Assembly (NCBI GenBank): GCA_902497145.1
Contig: CABVDR010000003.1
Location: forward strand, 29,621 to 93,620
Direction: 5' to 3'
DNA: 64,000 nucleotides
DNA from: an uncultured Oscillospiraceae bacterium
GTDB taxonomy: Bacteria > Bacillota > Clostridia > Oscillospirales > Oscillospiraceae
Shown here: positions 10,770 to 19,332 of the stretch, piece after piece
How positions within the stretch are numbered: the first letter of the stretch is position 1
Layout of the letters: every line of letters starts with the position of its first letter
The notes under the pieces: generated by a model
What the model was told of the DNA's origin: nothing
Seen by the model: the letters and a program-made list of their open reading frames with translations, nothing else
Database searches by the model: none
Made by a program: the position numbers and the translations under genes

Positions 10770-11323
10770 TCTACTTGCAGCTCTTCTGGAGCTTCCTCCA
10801 GATCGGTCTCTTCTCCATCGGGGGCGGCTACGCCGCCATGCCCCTTATCCAGGCCCAGACGGTCCAGATCCACGGCTGGCTCACCATGAGCGAGTTTACC
10901 GACCTGGTCACCATTGCGGAGATGACCCCCGGCCCCATCGCCGTCAACTCGGCCACCTTTGTAGGTATCCGCATTGCCGGGCTGCCCGGGGCGCTCATTG
11001 CCACCTTTGGGTGCATTTTGCCGTCCCTGTTTATCGTCTCCCTGCTGGCGTTTATCTACTATCGGTATAAAAACCTCTCCATTCTCCAAAGTGTGTTGGC
11101 CAGCCTGCGTCCGGCGGTGGTGGCCCTCATTGCCTCGGCGGGACTGTCCATCCTGCTCCAGGTGGCCTTCGGCGGAGCGGAGATGGCTCTGGGGAACGCC
11201 AACTGGGTGGGGCTTGCCCTGTTTGCCGCCGCCTTTGCCGCCCTGCGGGGACTAAAGTGGAACCCCATTTTGGTCATGGTACTGTGCGGCGTGGGCAACC
11301 TGCTGATCGGCCTGGTACTGTGA
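10766..11323 (+). CDS. Chromate transporter (CHR family), second half
   Basis: 185 aa, starting at the ATG of the ATGA overlap; the longer upstream frame only reads through the first gene. It carries GGGYAAMPLIQ near the N-terminus and the intact MTPGPIAVN motif near residue 50, the family's PGP signature, plus about five hydrophobic segments. It should form a heterodimer with the preceding subunit. The two are translationally coupled and probably under the divergent LysR regulator. Confidence 0.88.
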   Translation: MIYLQLFWSFLQIGLFSIGGGYAAMPLIQAQTVQIHGWLTMSEFTDLVTIAEMTPGPIAVNSATFVGIRIAGLPGALIATFGCILPSLFIVSLLAFIYYRYKNLSILQSVLASLRPAVVALIASAGLSILLQVAFGGAEMALGNANWVGLALFAAAFAALRGLKWNPILVMVLCGVGNLLIGLVL

Positions 11324-11328
11324 CCCCT

Positions 11329-11356
11329 TTGCGGAAACTTCCAGATCTGGTATACT
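11329..11356 (+). promoter_or_regulatory. Promoter for the radical SAM gene
   Basis: TTGCGG, 16 bases, TATACT. It is 28 bases upstream of the ATG at 11385, which follows GGGGAGGGGAG. Confidence 0.5.
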
Positions 11357-11384
11357 AAGCAAAAGCCTCGGGGAGGGGAGAACG

Positions 11385-12497
11385 ATGAAACAGCTCACCT
11401 TTTTGGTCAAACCGGCCTCCAGCCTGTGTGGGCTGCGCTGCCGTTACTGCTTTTATGAGGACGTCTCCCAGTGCCGGGAAACCCAGAGCATGGGGATCAT
11501 GAAGCGGGAGACGGCGGAGCACCTGCTGCGGGCGGCCGCCCAGGCCTCCCAGCCGGGGGACATCATTCAGATCACCTTCCAGGGGGGCGAGCCCACCCTG
11601 TCGGGGCTGGACTTTTTCCGGGATTTCGTGGCCCTGGAGCGGGAGCTCATCCCCGCGGGGGTCACGGTGAGCCACTCCATCCAGACCAACGGCATGGCCG
11701 TCACGGAGGAGTGGGCAGAATTTTTTAAGGAAAATCACTTTTTAGTGGGCCTCTCCCTGGATGGAGCCCGGGACTTTCACGACGCTCTGCGGGTGGATCC
11801 CCAGGGCAAAGGCACCTGGAACCGGGCGGTGGCCGCGTTGGAGCGGCTGGATAAGGCCGGAGTGGAAACAAACCTTCTTTGTGTGGTCACCGGCCCCATG
11901 GCCCGCAGCCCCCAGAAGGTCTATCAGTCGCTGAACAAATTAGGAAACCACCCTCTCCAGTTTATCCCCTGTCTCGACCCCCTGGAGGCCCCCCGGGGCA
12001 GCATGCCCTACTCCCTCTCCCCCCAGCGCTACGGCCATTTCCTGTGCGGCCTGTTTGACTGCTGGTTCCGGGACTGGCAGGCGGGACGCTATGTAAGCAT
12101 CCGTCTCTTTGATGACTACCTGCGCATTCTGGCCGGGATGCCCCCCAGCACCTGCGCGGCCTCGGGGGCCTGCGGCAGCTACCTGGTGGTGGAGGGGGAC
12201 GGCAGCCTGTACCCCTGCGACTTTTTTGTGCTGGACGAGTGGTATCTGGGAAACATCCATGAGACCGGAGTGGCAGAGGCCATGAACAGCCCCCTGAGCC
12301 AGGAATTTTTGGCGCGGGGAAGCACCCGGCCGGAGGACTGCAAAAGCTGTCCCTATTTCGCTATCTGCCGGGGGGGCTGCCCCCGGGACTGGACAGCCTT
12401 CGGTCCCCAGGGGGAGAACTACTACTGCCCCGCCTTCCGGCAATTTTTTGACTACGCCCTGCCCCGCCTGCGTCAGGCGGCGGCAGCTATCCGATGA
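11385..12497 (+). CDS. Anaerobic sulfatase-maturating radical SAM enzyme (anSME)
   Basis: The 370-aa product has the radical SAM cluster motif CxxxCxxC at Cys15, Cys19 and Cys22, a GGEPTLSG segment near residue 66, and a C-terminal SPASM region with many cysteines (CAASGACG near 258, CKSCPYFAICRGGC near 325). This is the layout of anSMEs, which oxidise the active-site Cys or Ser of a sulfatase to formylglycine. The link is strengthened by a sulfatase with a CxPxR motif encoded convergently about 1.2 kb away (13658-15010). It shares a bidirectional terminator with the regulator of that operon. Confidence 0.9.
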   Translation: MKQLTFLVKPASSLCGLRCRYCFYEDVSQCRETQSMGIMKRETAEHLLRAAAQASQPGDIIQITFQGGEPTLSGLDFFRDFVALERELIPAGVTVSHSIQTNGMAVTEEWAEFFKENHFLVGLSLDGARDFHDALRVDPQGKGTWNRAVAALERLDKAGVETNLLCVVTGPMARSPQKVYQSLNKLGNHPLQFIPCLDPLEAPRGSMPYSLSPQRYGHFLCGLFDCWFRDWQAGRYVSIRLFDDYLRILAGMPPSTCAASGACGSYLVVEGDGSLYPCDFFVLDEWYLGNIHETGVAEAMNSPLSQEFLARGSTRPEDCKSCPYFAICRGGCPRDWTAFGPQGENYYCPAFRQFFDYALPRLRQAAAAIR

Positions 12498-12500
12498 GCA

Positions 12501-12539
12501 AAAGCGCTGAGCGGTTCCAAGTGGGCCGCTCAGCGCTTT
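12501..12539. terminator. Bidirectional terminator between convergent genes
   Basis: Perfect 14-bp inverted repeat (12501-12514 with 12526-12539, AAAGCGCTGAGCGG and its complement) between the anSME stop and the convergent regulator stop. Confidence 0.8.
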
Positions 12540-12540
12540 G

Positions 12541-13650
12541 TTACAAGGTTCGGATGGAGGTGCCCTCGTAGATTTTGGGCTTCATGACGTAGGTGTAGTT
12601 CTTATCCTCGCAGTCCCGGCGCTCAATCATGGTCATCAGCCGGGTGGCCACCAGCCGGCCCATCTGCTGCCCCTGGTGGACGGAGCAGGTGATGCCCTCC
12701 GATTCCCAGTCCTTTCCCGAGTAGTCGAAGCACACCAGAGAGCAGTCCTCCGGCACCCGCTTGCCCTGCTCCTCCAGCACCCGGCGCACCAGGCGGTAGA
12801 TCATGTAGTTGCAGCACACAATGGCGGTGTACTTGGGCAGACCTTTTAAAAAGCGGTCGATGGAGCGGGCAAAGCGCTGGTCGTGGGCCTCGTTGGAGAC
12901 GCACCACTTGATGTAGTCGTCCTGAAAGTCTACGCCCCGCTTCAGCATGGCGGCGGCGGTGCCCTGAAACTTCTCAATGCTCTGGTAATTGTCGTAGACA
13001 AAGATGCCCGCGATGTGCCGGTGGCCCCGCTCAATGAGCAGGCCGATGAGCCGGTCGGCGCACTCCATGTCGTTGACAATGACCCGGGGATAGCGCAGGT
13101 TTTTATAGTAGTTGTTATAGAAGATCACCGGGATGTGCCGCCGGTAGATCTCCTTATAACAGTCCAGGTTGGGGTTCAAGAGGCTGGCCTTTACTCCGTC
13201 GATGATGAAGCCCTGAAAGTTCTGGTGTACCACCGCCTGAAGGCAGCTGCGCTCGTTGGAGAACTTGTTGTCGGTAAAGAATACCCGCAGGTCCACTTGG
13301 TCGGCGGGGAGCACGCTTTTGATGCCCTCCAGCAGCTCGGAGTTGGCGTTGGTGTCCTGGCCCTGGAGGATGAGGCCGATTTTCAACGGGGCGGAGCCGG
13401 TGTCCAGCTCCCGGGACAGGGCGATCTCTTTATTGATGTAGGTGCCGCTGCCCTTGACCCGCTTCACCAGCCCCTCCTGGGCCATCCGGTCCAGGGCGGC
13501 GCGCACGGTCTCCCGGCTCATGTCCAACCGGCGGCACAATGCGTTTTCCGAGGGCAGCTTTAAGTTGCCGGAAAACTTGTTCTCGTCGATATAGGCCATC
13601 AGCCAGCGGTAAACTTCATCCGCCTTTTTGCCGGAGCCAGCCAAGCGCAC
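12541..13650 (-). CDS. GntR/LacI hybrid (AraR-type) transcriptional regulator
   Basis: 369 aa. The N-terminus (about 1-75) is a GntR winged helix with LPSENALCRRLDMSRETVRAAL-type recognition elements. The rest (about 95-369) is a LacI-like sugar-binding domain (LKIGLILQGQDTN, IAGIFVYDNYQS). This combination is that of AraR-type regulators that respond to a sugar. The start is a GTG at 13650 with GAGGAG just ahead; it lies 7 bases after the sulfatase stop, so it ends the tct-sulfatase operon. A sugar-binding effector domain suggests that the operon handles a sulfated sugar or sugar acid (inference). Confidence 0.88.
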   Translation of the reverse strand: MRLAGSGKKADEVYRWLMAYIDENKFSGNLKLPSENALCRRLDMSRETVRAALDRMAQEGLVKRVKGSGTYINKEIALSRELDTGSAPLKIGLILQGQDTNANSELLEGIKSVLPADQVDLRVFFTDNKFSNERSCLQAVVHQNFQGFIIDGVKASLLNPNLDCYKEIYRRHIPVIFYNNYYKNLRYPRVIVNDMECADRLIGLLIERGHRHIAGIFVYDNYQSIEKFQGTAAAMLKRGVDFQDDYIKWCVSNEAHDQRFARSIDRFLKGLPKYTAIVCCNYMIYRLVRRVLEEQGKRVPEDCSLVCFDYSGKDWESEGITCSVHQGQQMGRLVATRLMTMIERRDCEDKNYTYVMKPKIYEGTSIRTL

Positions 13651-13657
13651 CCTCTCC

Positions 13658-15010
13658 TCAGTCGATAATGGTGGGGCGGGTTCCCTCCGCCTTCTCGATC
13701 CAGTCCAGCAGACGTGCCCGCATGTCCGCCTTGGCCTGGGCGTAGGCCGGGTCAGCCACCACGTTGTTCAGCTGCCAGGGGTCGGCCTTCAGATCGTAGA
13801 GAAAATCGTCGGCGTAGGTGTCCGACGCGGCGGCCTCGCCGCCGTTGACGCCGGGGGCGTACACCGAGTAGAGGTAGTCCGGGGTGCGGACACAGCGGCC
13901 CACCCGGCTCTCCGAGATCTGGGCAAACACCTGATTAGGTCTATTATCCGTTCTTTTCTCCGCCACGTCAAGGAGATTCTCCCCGATCATGGCGTCGCCC
14001 ACATCCACACCGGCCAGGGCCAGGATGGTCTTGGGCAGGCTCTCGGTGGAGACCAGCTCGTCCACCGCCACGCCGCCCTTGTAGGGGCCGCCGGCGATGA
14101 CCAGGGGCACGTGAAGGGCGCCGTCGTGGCAGGTGCGCTTGTAGTCGTCGTAGCCGTTGAGGTGGCTGTCGGTGTTGCGGGTCTTGAAGTGGGAGCCGTG
14201 GTCGGAGGCGAAGATAATGACCGTGTTGTCGTACAGCTCCTCCTTCTTCAGCCGCTCCACCAGCCGACCCAGGTTCTCATCCAGGCTGGCGCACTGGCCC
14301 AGGTAGTCGGGGTACTCCTCAGCGGCGTTGCCCTTGAGCACCTCCAGGTCGTGGGGGAGGACGAAATTCTTGTACTTCTCCTTGGAACCCTCCGGCCCCT
14401 CGTAGTGATTGTGGTCGTTCTGGTGGTGGGGCTCAATCTGGGAGATGGTCATGAAGAAGGGTTTCTTTCCATCGTACTGGTCGAAGAAGTCCAGAGCCAG
14501 GTCGGTGATGCAGTCGGCCCGGTAGCCCTTAAAGTCGATGCGGTTGTTGTTCTCGTCGAAGACATAGCCGTCATAGCCGTGGGAGGTAAACTCCAGCACG
14601 TCGGCGGCCCGCCAGAAGCCGGTGTAGCCGCCCCGCAGCTCCTTGGGGATGGCGGTGATGGTGTGGTCGATGGTGGGTTTCTTCTCCAGCTCGCCGTCGC
14701 TGGCCAGGTGCCACTTGCCGATGTAGGCGGTCTCATAGCCCGCCTCCTCGATGTAGCTGCCCAGGGTCTTTACGCCCGCGGGCAGCATGATGTTGTTGCG
14801 GAAGCAGCCGGTCTCGGTGGGGTACTTGCCGGTCTGAAACAGGGCGCGGCAGGGGCCGCACACCGGCTGGGGGGAGAAGGCGTTGTTAAATTTGACGCCC
14901 TCCTGGGCCAGCTGGTCCAGGTTGGGGGTGATGTCCAGGGGCTGGCCAAAGCAACCGCAGGTGTCCCAGCGCTGCTGGTCGGTAAAATAAAAGATGATAT
15001 TGTATGCCAT
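13658..15010 (-). CDS. Sulfatase (type I, Cys-type)
   Basis: 450 aa from the ATG at 15010, one base after the tctA stop; an in-frame upstream start would run into tctA. It has the alkaline phosphatase/sulfatase fold: metal-binding Asp11 in FTDQQRWD, then the modification motif Cys51-Gly-Pro-Cys-Arg55, which is the CxPxR sulfatase signature with Cys as formylglycine precursor. The GKWHLA segment and a later FASDHG segment (second metal site) are present. No signal peptide is visible, so it should be cytoplasmic and act on an imported sulfate ester, which fits its position between the tct transporter genes and a sugar-type regulator. Confidence 0.92.
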   Translation of the reverse strand: MAYNIIFYFTDQQRWDTCGCFGQPLDITPNLDQLAQEGVKFNNAFSPQPVCGPCRALFQTGKYPTETGCFRNNIMLPAGVKTLGSYIEEAGYETAYIGKWHLASDGELEKKPTIDHTITAIPKELRGGYTGFWRAADVLEFTSHGYDGYVFDENNNRIDFKGYRADCITDLALDFFDQYDGKKPFFMTISQIEPHHQNDHNHYEGPEGSKEKYKNFVLPHDLEVLKGNAAEEYPDYLGQCASLDENLGRLVERLKKEELYDNTVIIFASDHGSHFKTRNTDSHLNGYDDYKRTCHDGALHVPLVIAGGPYKGGVAVDELVSTESLPKTILALAGVDVGDAMIGENLLDVAEKRTDNRPNQVFAQISESRVGRCVRTPDYLYSVYAPGVNGGEAAASDTYADDFLYDLKADPWQLNNVVADPAYAQAKADMRARLLDWIEKAEGTRPTIID

Positions 15011-15011
15011 A

Positions 15012-16532
15012 TCAGTCGTTCTCCTTCTGAGCCGCGGCGGCAATCTTGGCGGCCTTTTGTTCCTTCAGCTTGCCGCGGACAATGGCAGCCACAGCAATGA
15101 TGATGAGGGCCAGGAAGATCTTGCAGTAGATGCTTTGGAGGAAAATGGAGGGGTCTCCGTTGGAGATGAGCAGAGCCCGGCGGAAGTTGGTCTCAGTCAT
15201 GCGGCCCAGCACCAGGCCCAGCAGGATGGGCACGGGGGGCAGGTCCAGCTTGCGCAGGATCCAGGCCAGAACGCCGAACACCAGGGCCACGGCTACGTCA
15301 AAGTAGTTCTCGTTGACGGAGTAGGCGCCGGCAAAGCAGAAGATGACGATGATGGGGGTCAAAATCTCCTGGGGGATGGAGACCACCTTGGCAAACAGGG
15401 TGGTGAGGAACCGGCCCTGGATAAACATGAAGAGGTTCACCAGGATCAGGCCCAGCATAATGGCGTACATAATGTCGCCGTCGGTGGTGAAGAGGGACAA
15501 TCCAGGGTTCAGACCGTTGATCATCAGGGCGGAGAGCATGATGGCCACGGTGCCGTCGCCGGGGATGCCCAGGGTGAGCAGGGGAATGAGGGTGGCACCG
15601 GTGACGGCGTTGTTGGCCGACTCGGCGGCAGCAATGCCCTCCACGGAGCCGTTGCCAAACTCCTCGGGGTGCTTGGACAGGTTCTTGGCGGTGTTGTAGC
15701 TGAACCAGGAGGCCTCGGAGGCGCCGGTGCCGGGGATGATGCCCACCATCACGCCGATGATAGAGGACATGAGCACCGGGCGGATCATCCGTTTGTACTC
15801 CTGACGGGTGATCTTTCCGTCGTCATGCATCTTGGCGGTATCCAGACGCAGCTCGCCCAGCTTCTTTTCCGCCTTGGCCAGGATCTCCACCAGGGCAAAC
15901 AGACCGATGAGGCACACGGCCAGATCCAGGCCTAAGTACAGCCGGGGGATGCCGAAGGTGAAGCGGTCATAGCTGGTCATGGGGTCGGTGCCGATGCAGG
16001 AGATGAGCAGGCCCAGGCAGGCGGAGACCAGGCCGCGGATGATGCTCTTGCCCGATACGCCGGCAATGATGGTCAGACCGAACACACAGACCATAAAGTA
16101 CTCGGCGGTGCCCAACTGGGCGGCAATTTTGGCCACCTGGGGACCCAGGAACAGCAGCATCAGGGCGGAAAACACGCCGCCGAAGGTGGAAGCGTACAGG
16201 GCAATTTTCAGCGCCGCCTTGGTGCGGCCCTGACGGGACAGCGGGTGACCGTCCAGCATGGTGGCCGCCGCGTGGGGGGTGCCGGGGGTGTTGATGAGGA
16301 TGGCGGACACGCTGCCGCCGTAGCCGCCGGCGCAGTAGATGCCCAGCAGGAACATCATACCGGGGATGGCGGTCATGGTGTAGGTGACCGGCAGGAACAA
16401 AATAACGCACAAAATGACGCTCAGTCCGGGAATGGCGGCAAACACCGAGCCTACAAACACGCCGATGTTGATCCAGAGGATGTTTTCCAGCGTGAAGAGA
16501 AGACCGGTAGCCGGTACGATATATTGCAGCAT
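15012..16532 (-). CDS. tctA: Tripartite tricarboxylate transporter, large permease TctA
   Basis: 506 aa with about 11-12 membrane segments. It carries the two TctA signature repeats: GSVFAAIPGLS near residue 27 and GIIPGTGASEASWFSY near 258. It forms the channel of a TTT-family secondary transporter with TctB and the binding protein TctC. It starts 18 bases after tctB. These systems carry citrate-like acids and also other carboxylates; the neighbouring sulfatase suggests an anionic sulfated or carboxylated solute. Confidence 0.93.
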   Translation of the reverse strand: MLQYIVPATGLLFTLENILWINIGVFVGSVFAAIPGLSVILCVILFLPVTYTMTAIPGMMFLLGIYCAGGYGGSVSAILINTPGTPHAAATMLDGHPLSRQGRTKAALKIALYASTFGGVFSALMLLFLGPQVAKIAAQLGTAEYFMVCVFGLTIIAGVSGKSIIRGLVSACLGLLISCIGTDPMTSYDRFTFGIPRLYLGLDLAVCLIGLFALVEILAKAEKKLGELRLDTAKMHDDGKITRQEYKRMIRPVLMSSIIGVMVGIIPGTGASEASWFSYNTAKNLSKHPEEFGNGSVEGIAAAESANNAVTGATLIPLLTLGIPGDGTVAIMLSALMINGLNPGLSLFTTDGDIMYAIMLGLILVNLFMFIQGRFLTTLFAKVVSIPQEILTPIIVIFCFAGAYSVNENYFDVAVALVFGVLAWILRKLDLPPVPILLGLVLGRMTETNFRRALLISNGDPSIFLQSIYCKIFLALIIIAVAAIVRGKLKEQKAAKIAAAAQKEND

Positions 16533-16549
16533 AAAATGGCCTCCTCCCT

Positions 16550-17065
16550 TTAAAAGTCTACATTCAGGACGAACCGGAAGGCCGCCCAGATGGCTACGGC
16601 GATGGTAATGGTAATCACATAGTACGAGGGCTTTTTACAGCGGAAATAGACCAAAAAGCCCAGGCAGCAGAAGATGGCGCCCACCACGAACAGGTCGGTG
16701 AAGCGGCTGAGCAGGTAGGTGACCACCAGGATCGCCAGGATCACCAGGGCCTTGATCTCGGTCTGGAGGTTGATGACCTTCCAGGCGAGGGGCCGCTTGG
16801 TGATGATTTTGTAGATCTCCTTGCCCACCAGCATGGCGCAGCAGATCATCATCACTACCATCAGCAGGGTGGGGAAGGCCCGTCCGTTGACGGTATCCTT
16901 CTCCGAGATGGCTACCTGCTGAGGCATCACAAACAGGATCGCCAGGGCAAACAGGAAAAATAGAATGCCTACGGTGAGATCCACCGGGATACGGAGTTCC
17001 TTTTTATGCAGGCTCTCCCCCCAGCGGTCCATCCGGGCGTGAAATGCACGAACCATTTCTTTCAT
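16550..17065 (-). CDS. tctB: Tripartite tricarboxylate transporter, small permease TctB
   Basis: 171 aa from the ATG at 17065, chosen because AAGGAGG stands 7-8 bases upstream; the longer frame runs back through the hairpin after tctC. Four hydrophobic segments (about 25-50, 70-90, 110-140, 145-165) match the usual four-helix TctB. It lies between tctC and tctA in the normal order. Confidence 0.9.
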   Translation of the reverse strand: MKEMVRAFHARMDRWGESLHKKELRIPVDLTVGILFFLFALAILFVMPQQVAISEKDTVNGRAFPTLLMVVMMICCAMLVGKEIYKIITKRPLAWKVINLQTEIKALVILAILVVTYLLSRFTDLFVVGAIFCCLGFLVYFRCKKPSYYVITITIAVAIWAAFRFVLNVDF

Positions 17066-17102
17066 TGGGAAACCTCCTTCACACACCAAAATTACAGAAA
17101 AA

Positions 17103-17136
17103 GGGGATGGGAGGGATTTTGACCCATCCCATCCCC
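17103..17136 (-). terminator. Hairpin between tctC and tctB (attenuator)
   Basis: Perfect 10-bp stem (17103-17112 with 17127-17136, GGGGATGGGA and its complement). On the minus strand it is followed by TTTTTC. It should stop part of the transcripts and give more binding protein than permease. Confidence 0.65.
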
Positions 17137-17157
17137 CAATTTCATCCATTGGCAGGA

Positions 17158-18156
17158 TCAGCCGGCAACGAGATCCTTGTACTCGTTGACGATGCTCTTC
17201 ACGTTCTCAATGTGGGCGTCCACGTCCTCCTGGCTCATGGTGTCCACTTCCAGCAGCATGGTGTCCTGCAGCCAGGTCACCACTTCCTCGTCGGCCAGGA
17301 TCTTGTCGTACAGGTCCTTGAGTTCCTTCACAGTGGCCTCGTCGGTGCCGGCCCGGGCCATGATGAAGCAGCGGTTGCGGAAGTAGGGGTAGCCCTTCTC
17401 GCCCACGCCCTCGACGCCGGCGAAGGGACCGTTCTCGATGGCCTTCTCATCAAAGGCGCACACCACGGTCACGCTGCCCTGCTGATAGGTCTCCTGGATC
17501 TGGGACTGGTGGGAGACGGCAAACTGGGTCTCGCCCTTGGCCACGGCCTGGGCGGCCTCGGCGGCGGACTGATAGGCCACCAGCTTCAGCTTGTCGCCGG
17601 CGCCCATCTTGCCGAACAGGGAGGCGGCCAGGAAGGCCTCGGAGCCGGTGGCGCCGTTAACGGCCACGCTGATCTCCTCACCCTTGGCCACATAGGCCTC
17701 CAGGTCGGCGATGGTCTTGATGTTCAGGTTCGCCTCGGCGGAGAGAACAAAGATAGAGGAGTACAGGTTCTCCACAAAGACAAAGTCATCCTCACTGAAC
17801 TGCAGCTTGGAGGGGTCGATGATGGAGGTAATGGACAGCAGGCCTTCGCCTACGAAGACCAGCTCGGGGTCGTTGGCCTCGGTGTCCATGACCCAGGTGT
17901 TTACGGTGGCGGCGTCGCCGGCAATGGCCTCGGCCACCAGGGTGATCTTGTCGGAGTACTGGGTGGACTTGGCCGCCGCCTTCTGGCTTACCATGGCGGC
18001 TACGCCGGAGGGAGCCCAGGGGCAGGTGACTTTCCAGCTGGCGCTTTTGCCGGAGGTGGAGCCGCTGCCGCTTCCGCCGCCGCTGCTGTTACAGCCGGCC
18101 AGCAGGCCCACGGTCATAGCCAGAGCAAGAGATGCGCTGAGGATCCGCTTGTTCAT
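17158..18156 (-). CDS. tctC: Tripartite tricarboxylate transporter, solute-binding lipoprotein TctC
   Basis: 332 aa. A lipoprotein signal (positive N-terminus, hydrophobic stretch, lipobox LAGC with Cys22) is followed by a Gly/Ser-rich linker (about 24-38) and a TctC/Bug-type binding domain opening with WKVTCPWAPSGVAA, close to the family's usual start of the mature fold. It is the first gene of the tct-sulfatase operon. Solute-binding proteins of this family hold a carboxylate in a Venus flytrap. The exact ligand cannot be read from sequence. Confidence 0.9.
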   Translation of the reverse strand: MNKRILSASLALAMTVGLLAGCNSSGGGSGSGSTSGKSASWKVTCPWAPSGVAAMVSQKAAAKSTQYSDKITLVAEAIAGDAATVNTWVMDTEANDPELVFVGEGLLSITSIIDPSKLQFSEDDFVFVENLYSSIFVLSAEANLNIKTIADLEAYVAKGEEISVAVNGATGSEAFLAASLFGKMGAGDKLKLVAYQSAAEAAQAVAKGETQFAVSHQSQIQETYQQGSVTVVCAFDEKAIENGPFAGVEGVGEKGYPYFRNRCFIMARAGTDEATVKELKDLYDKILADEEVVTWLQDTMLLEVDTMSQEDVDAHIENVKSIVNEYKDLVAG

Positions 18157-18555
18157 GTTTCATTCTCCTTTTCAATTTGTATATTTTCTCCAGATAATAG
18201 GCCTTGTTCTTCGCCTGGTATATGTAATGTACCATTTCCTTCTGGTTTGGTTCAACAGATTTTTAAAAAAAGATGATAAAGTTGTACGGTTATAGTGGAA
18301 TTTTTGAAATGCTGTATTTTATTTCTTGCATATTTGTGCAAGCTGCCTATTTTGCTGAAGCAAAATTATGCAAAGTCCCCGATGAATCAATTTTTGTAAG
18401 AAAACGGCAAAAATTGACGAATCTGGGGGTGTTTTAAACAAGAAAAAACCGGCCGCCAAGGGCAGCCGGCTGATAAGTTCTTTCAAAAACATGCAAAAGG
18501 CCGGCAGAGCTCTGCCGGCCTTTTGCAACTAGAAAAGGGAAGGGAAGAAAGCAAA
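18157..18555. other. Intergenic region upstream of tctC
   Basis: About 400 bases. It holds the tctC ribosome binding site (AAAAGGAG), an AT-rich stretch (18190-18440) that must carry the tct promoter, though I cannot place it with confidence, and the strong palindrome at 18493-18526. No gene is seen. Confidence 0.55.
18493..18526 (-). terminator. Terminator after pxpA
   Basis: 34-base perfect palindrome with 17-base arms (GCAAAAGGCCGGCAGAG and its complement) ending in TTTTGC on both strands. It ends the pxp operon and shields tctC. Confidence 0.8.
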
Positions 18556-19314
18556 TTAAAGGAAGTTGCGGATGGCGATGCCCTCGGCCTCAAACTCCTT
18601 GCGGATGCGCTCCACAAAGGCAAGTGCCTTGGCGCCGTCGCCGTGGACGCACAGGGTGTCGCCCTGAATGGCGATCTCCTTGCCGGTGATGGCGGTGACC
18701 TTGTGCTCCTTGATCATCTTGATGCAGCGCTCCACCGCCAGATCCTCATCGGTGATCATGGAGCCGGGCTGCTTGCGGGGCACCAGGGACAGGTCCTCCA
18801 TGTAGGCCCGGTCAGCAAAGATCTCGGCCGCAGTCTTCAGGCCCATCTTCTGAGCCTCCTGGCCCAGGACGGCGCCGGCACAGTAGAAGATGCGGATGGA
18901 GGGATCGATCTCATACACCGCCTCGCAGATGGCCTTGGACACCTCCCGGTCGTACTGGCACAGGTTGCCCAGGGCGCCGTGGGGGGCCACATGCTGCAGC
19001 TTCAGACCATAGCTCTGAGTGAAGGCCATGAGAGCGCCGATCTGATACTTCATGTAATTTTTGACCTCGTCGGTGGACAGCACCATCTTCCGGCGGCCAA
19101 AGCCCATCAGGTCGGGATAGCCGGGGTGCGCGCCAACAGCCACGCCCCGCTCTTTGGCCATGCGTACCACCTTGTCCATTACCATGGGGTCGCCGGCGTG
19201 GTAGCCGCAGGCCACGTTGGTGGAGGTAATATGCTGGATAATGCCCTCGTCGTTGCCGATGCGGTAAGCGCCGAAGCTTTCACCCATATCACTGTTCAAA
19301 TCGATGGAATACAT
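18556..19314 (-). CDS. pxpA: 5-oxoprolinase subunit A (LamB/YcsF family)
   Basis: 252 aa. The family signature SIDLNSDMGESFG stands at the N-terminus, with the metal/active-site motifs NVACGYHAGDP and GAHPGYPD. PxpABC hydrolyses 5-oxoproline (pyroglutamate) to glutamate using ATP. The ATG at 19314 is preferred: AGAGGTG stands 6 bases before it, and the GTG three codons upstream is part of that ribosome binding site. It follows pxpC by 18 bases. Confidence 0.93.
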   Translation of the reverse strand: MYSIDLNSDMGESFGAYRIGNDEGIIQHITSTNVACGYHAGDPMVMDKVVRMAKERGVAVGAHPGYPDLMGFGRRKMVLSTDEVKNYMKYQIGALMAFTQSYGLKLQHVAPHGALGNLCQYDREVSKAICEAVYEIDPSIRIFYCAGAVLGQEAQKMGLKTAAEIFADRAYMEDLSLVPRKQPGSMITDEDLAVERCIKMIKEHKVTAITGKEIAIQGDTLCVHGDGAKALAFVERIRKEFEAEGIAIRNFL

Positions 19315-19332
19315 GAAACGCACCTCTTTCTG

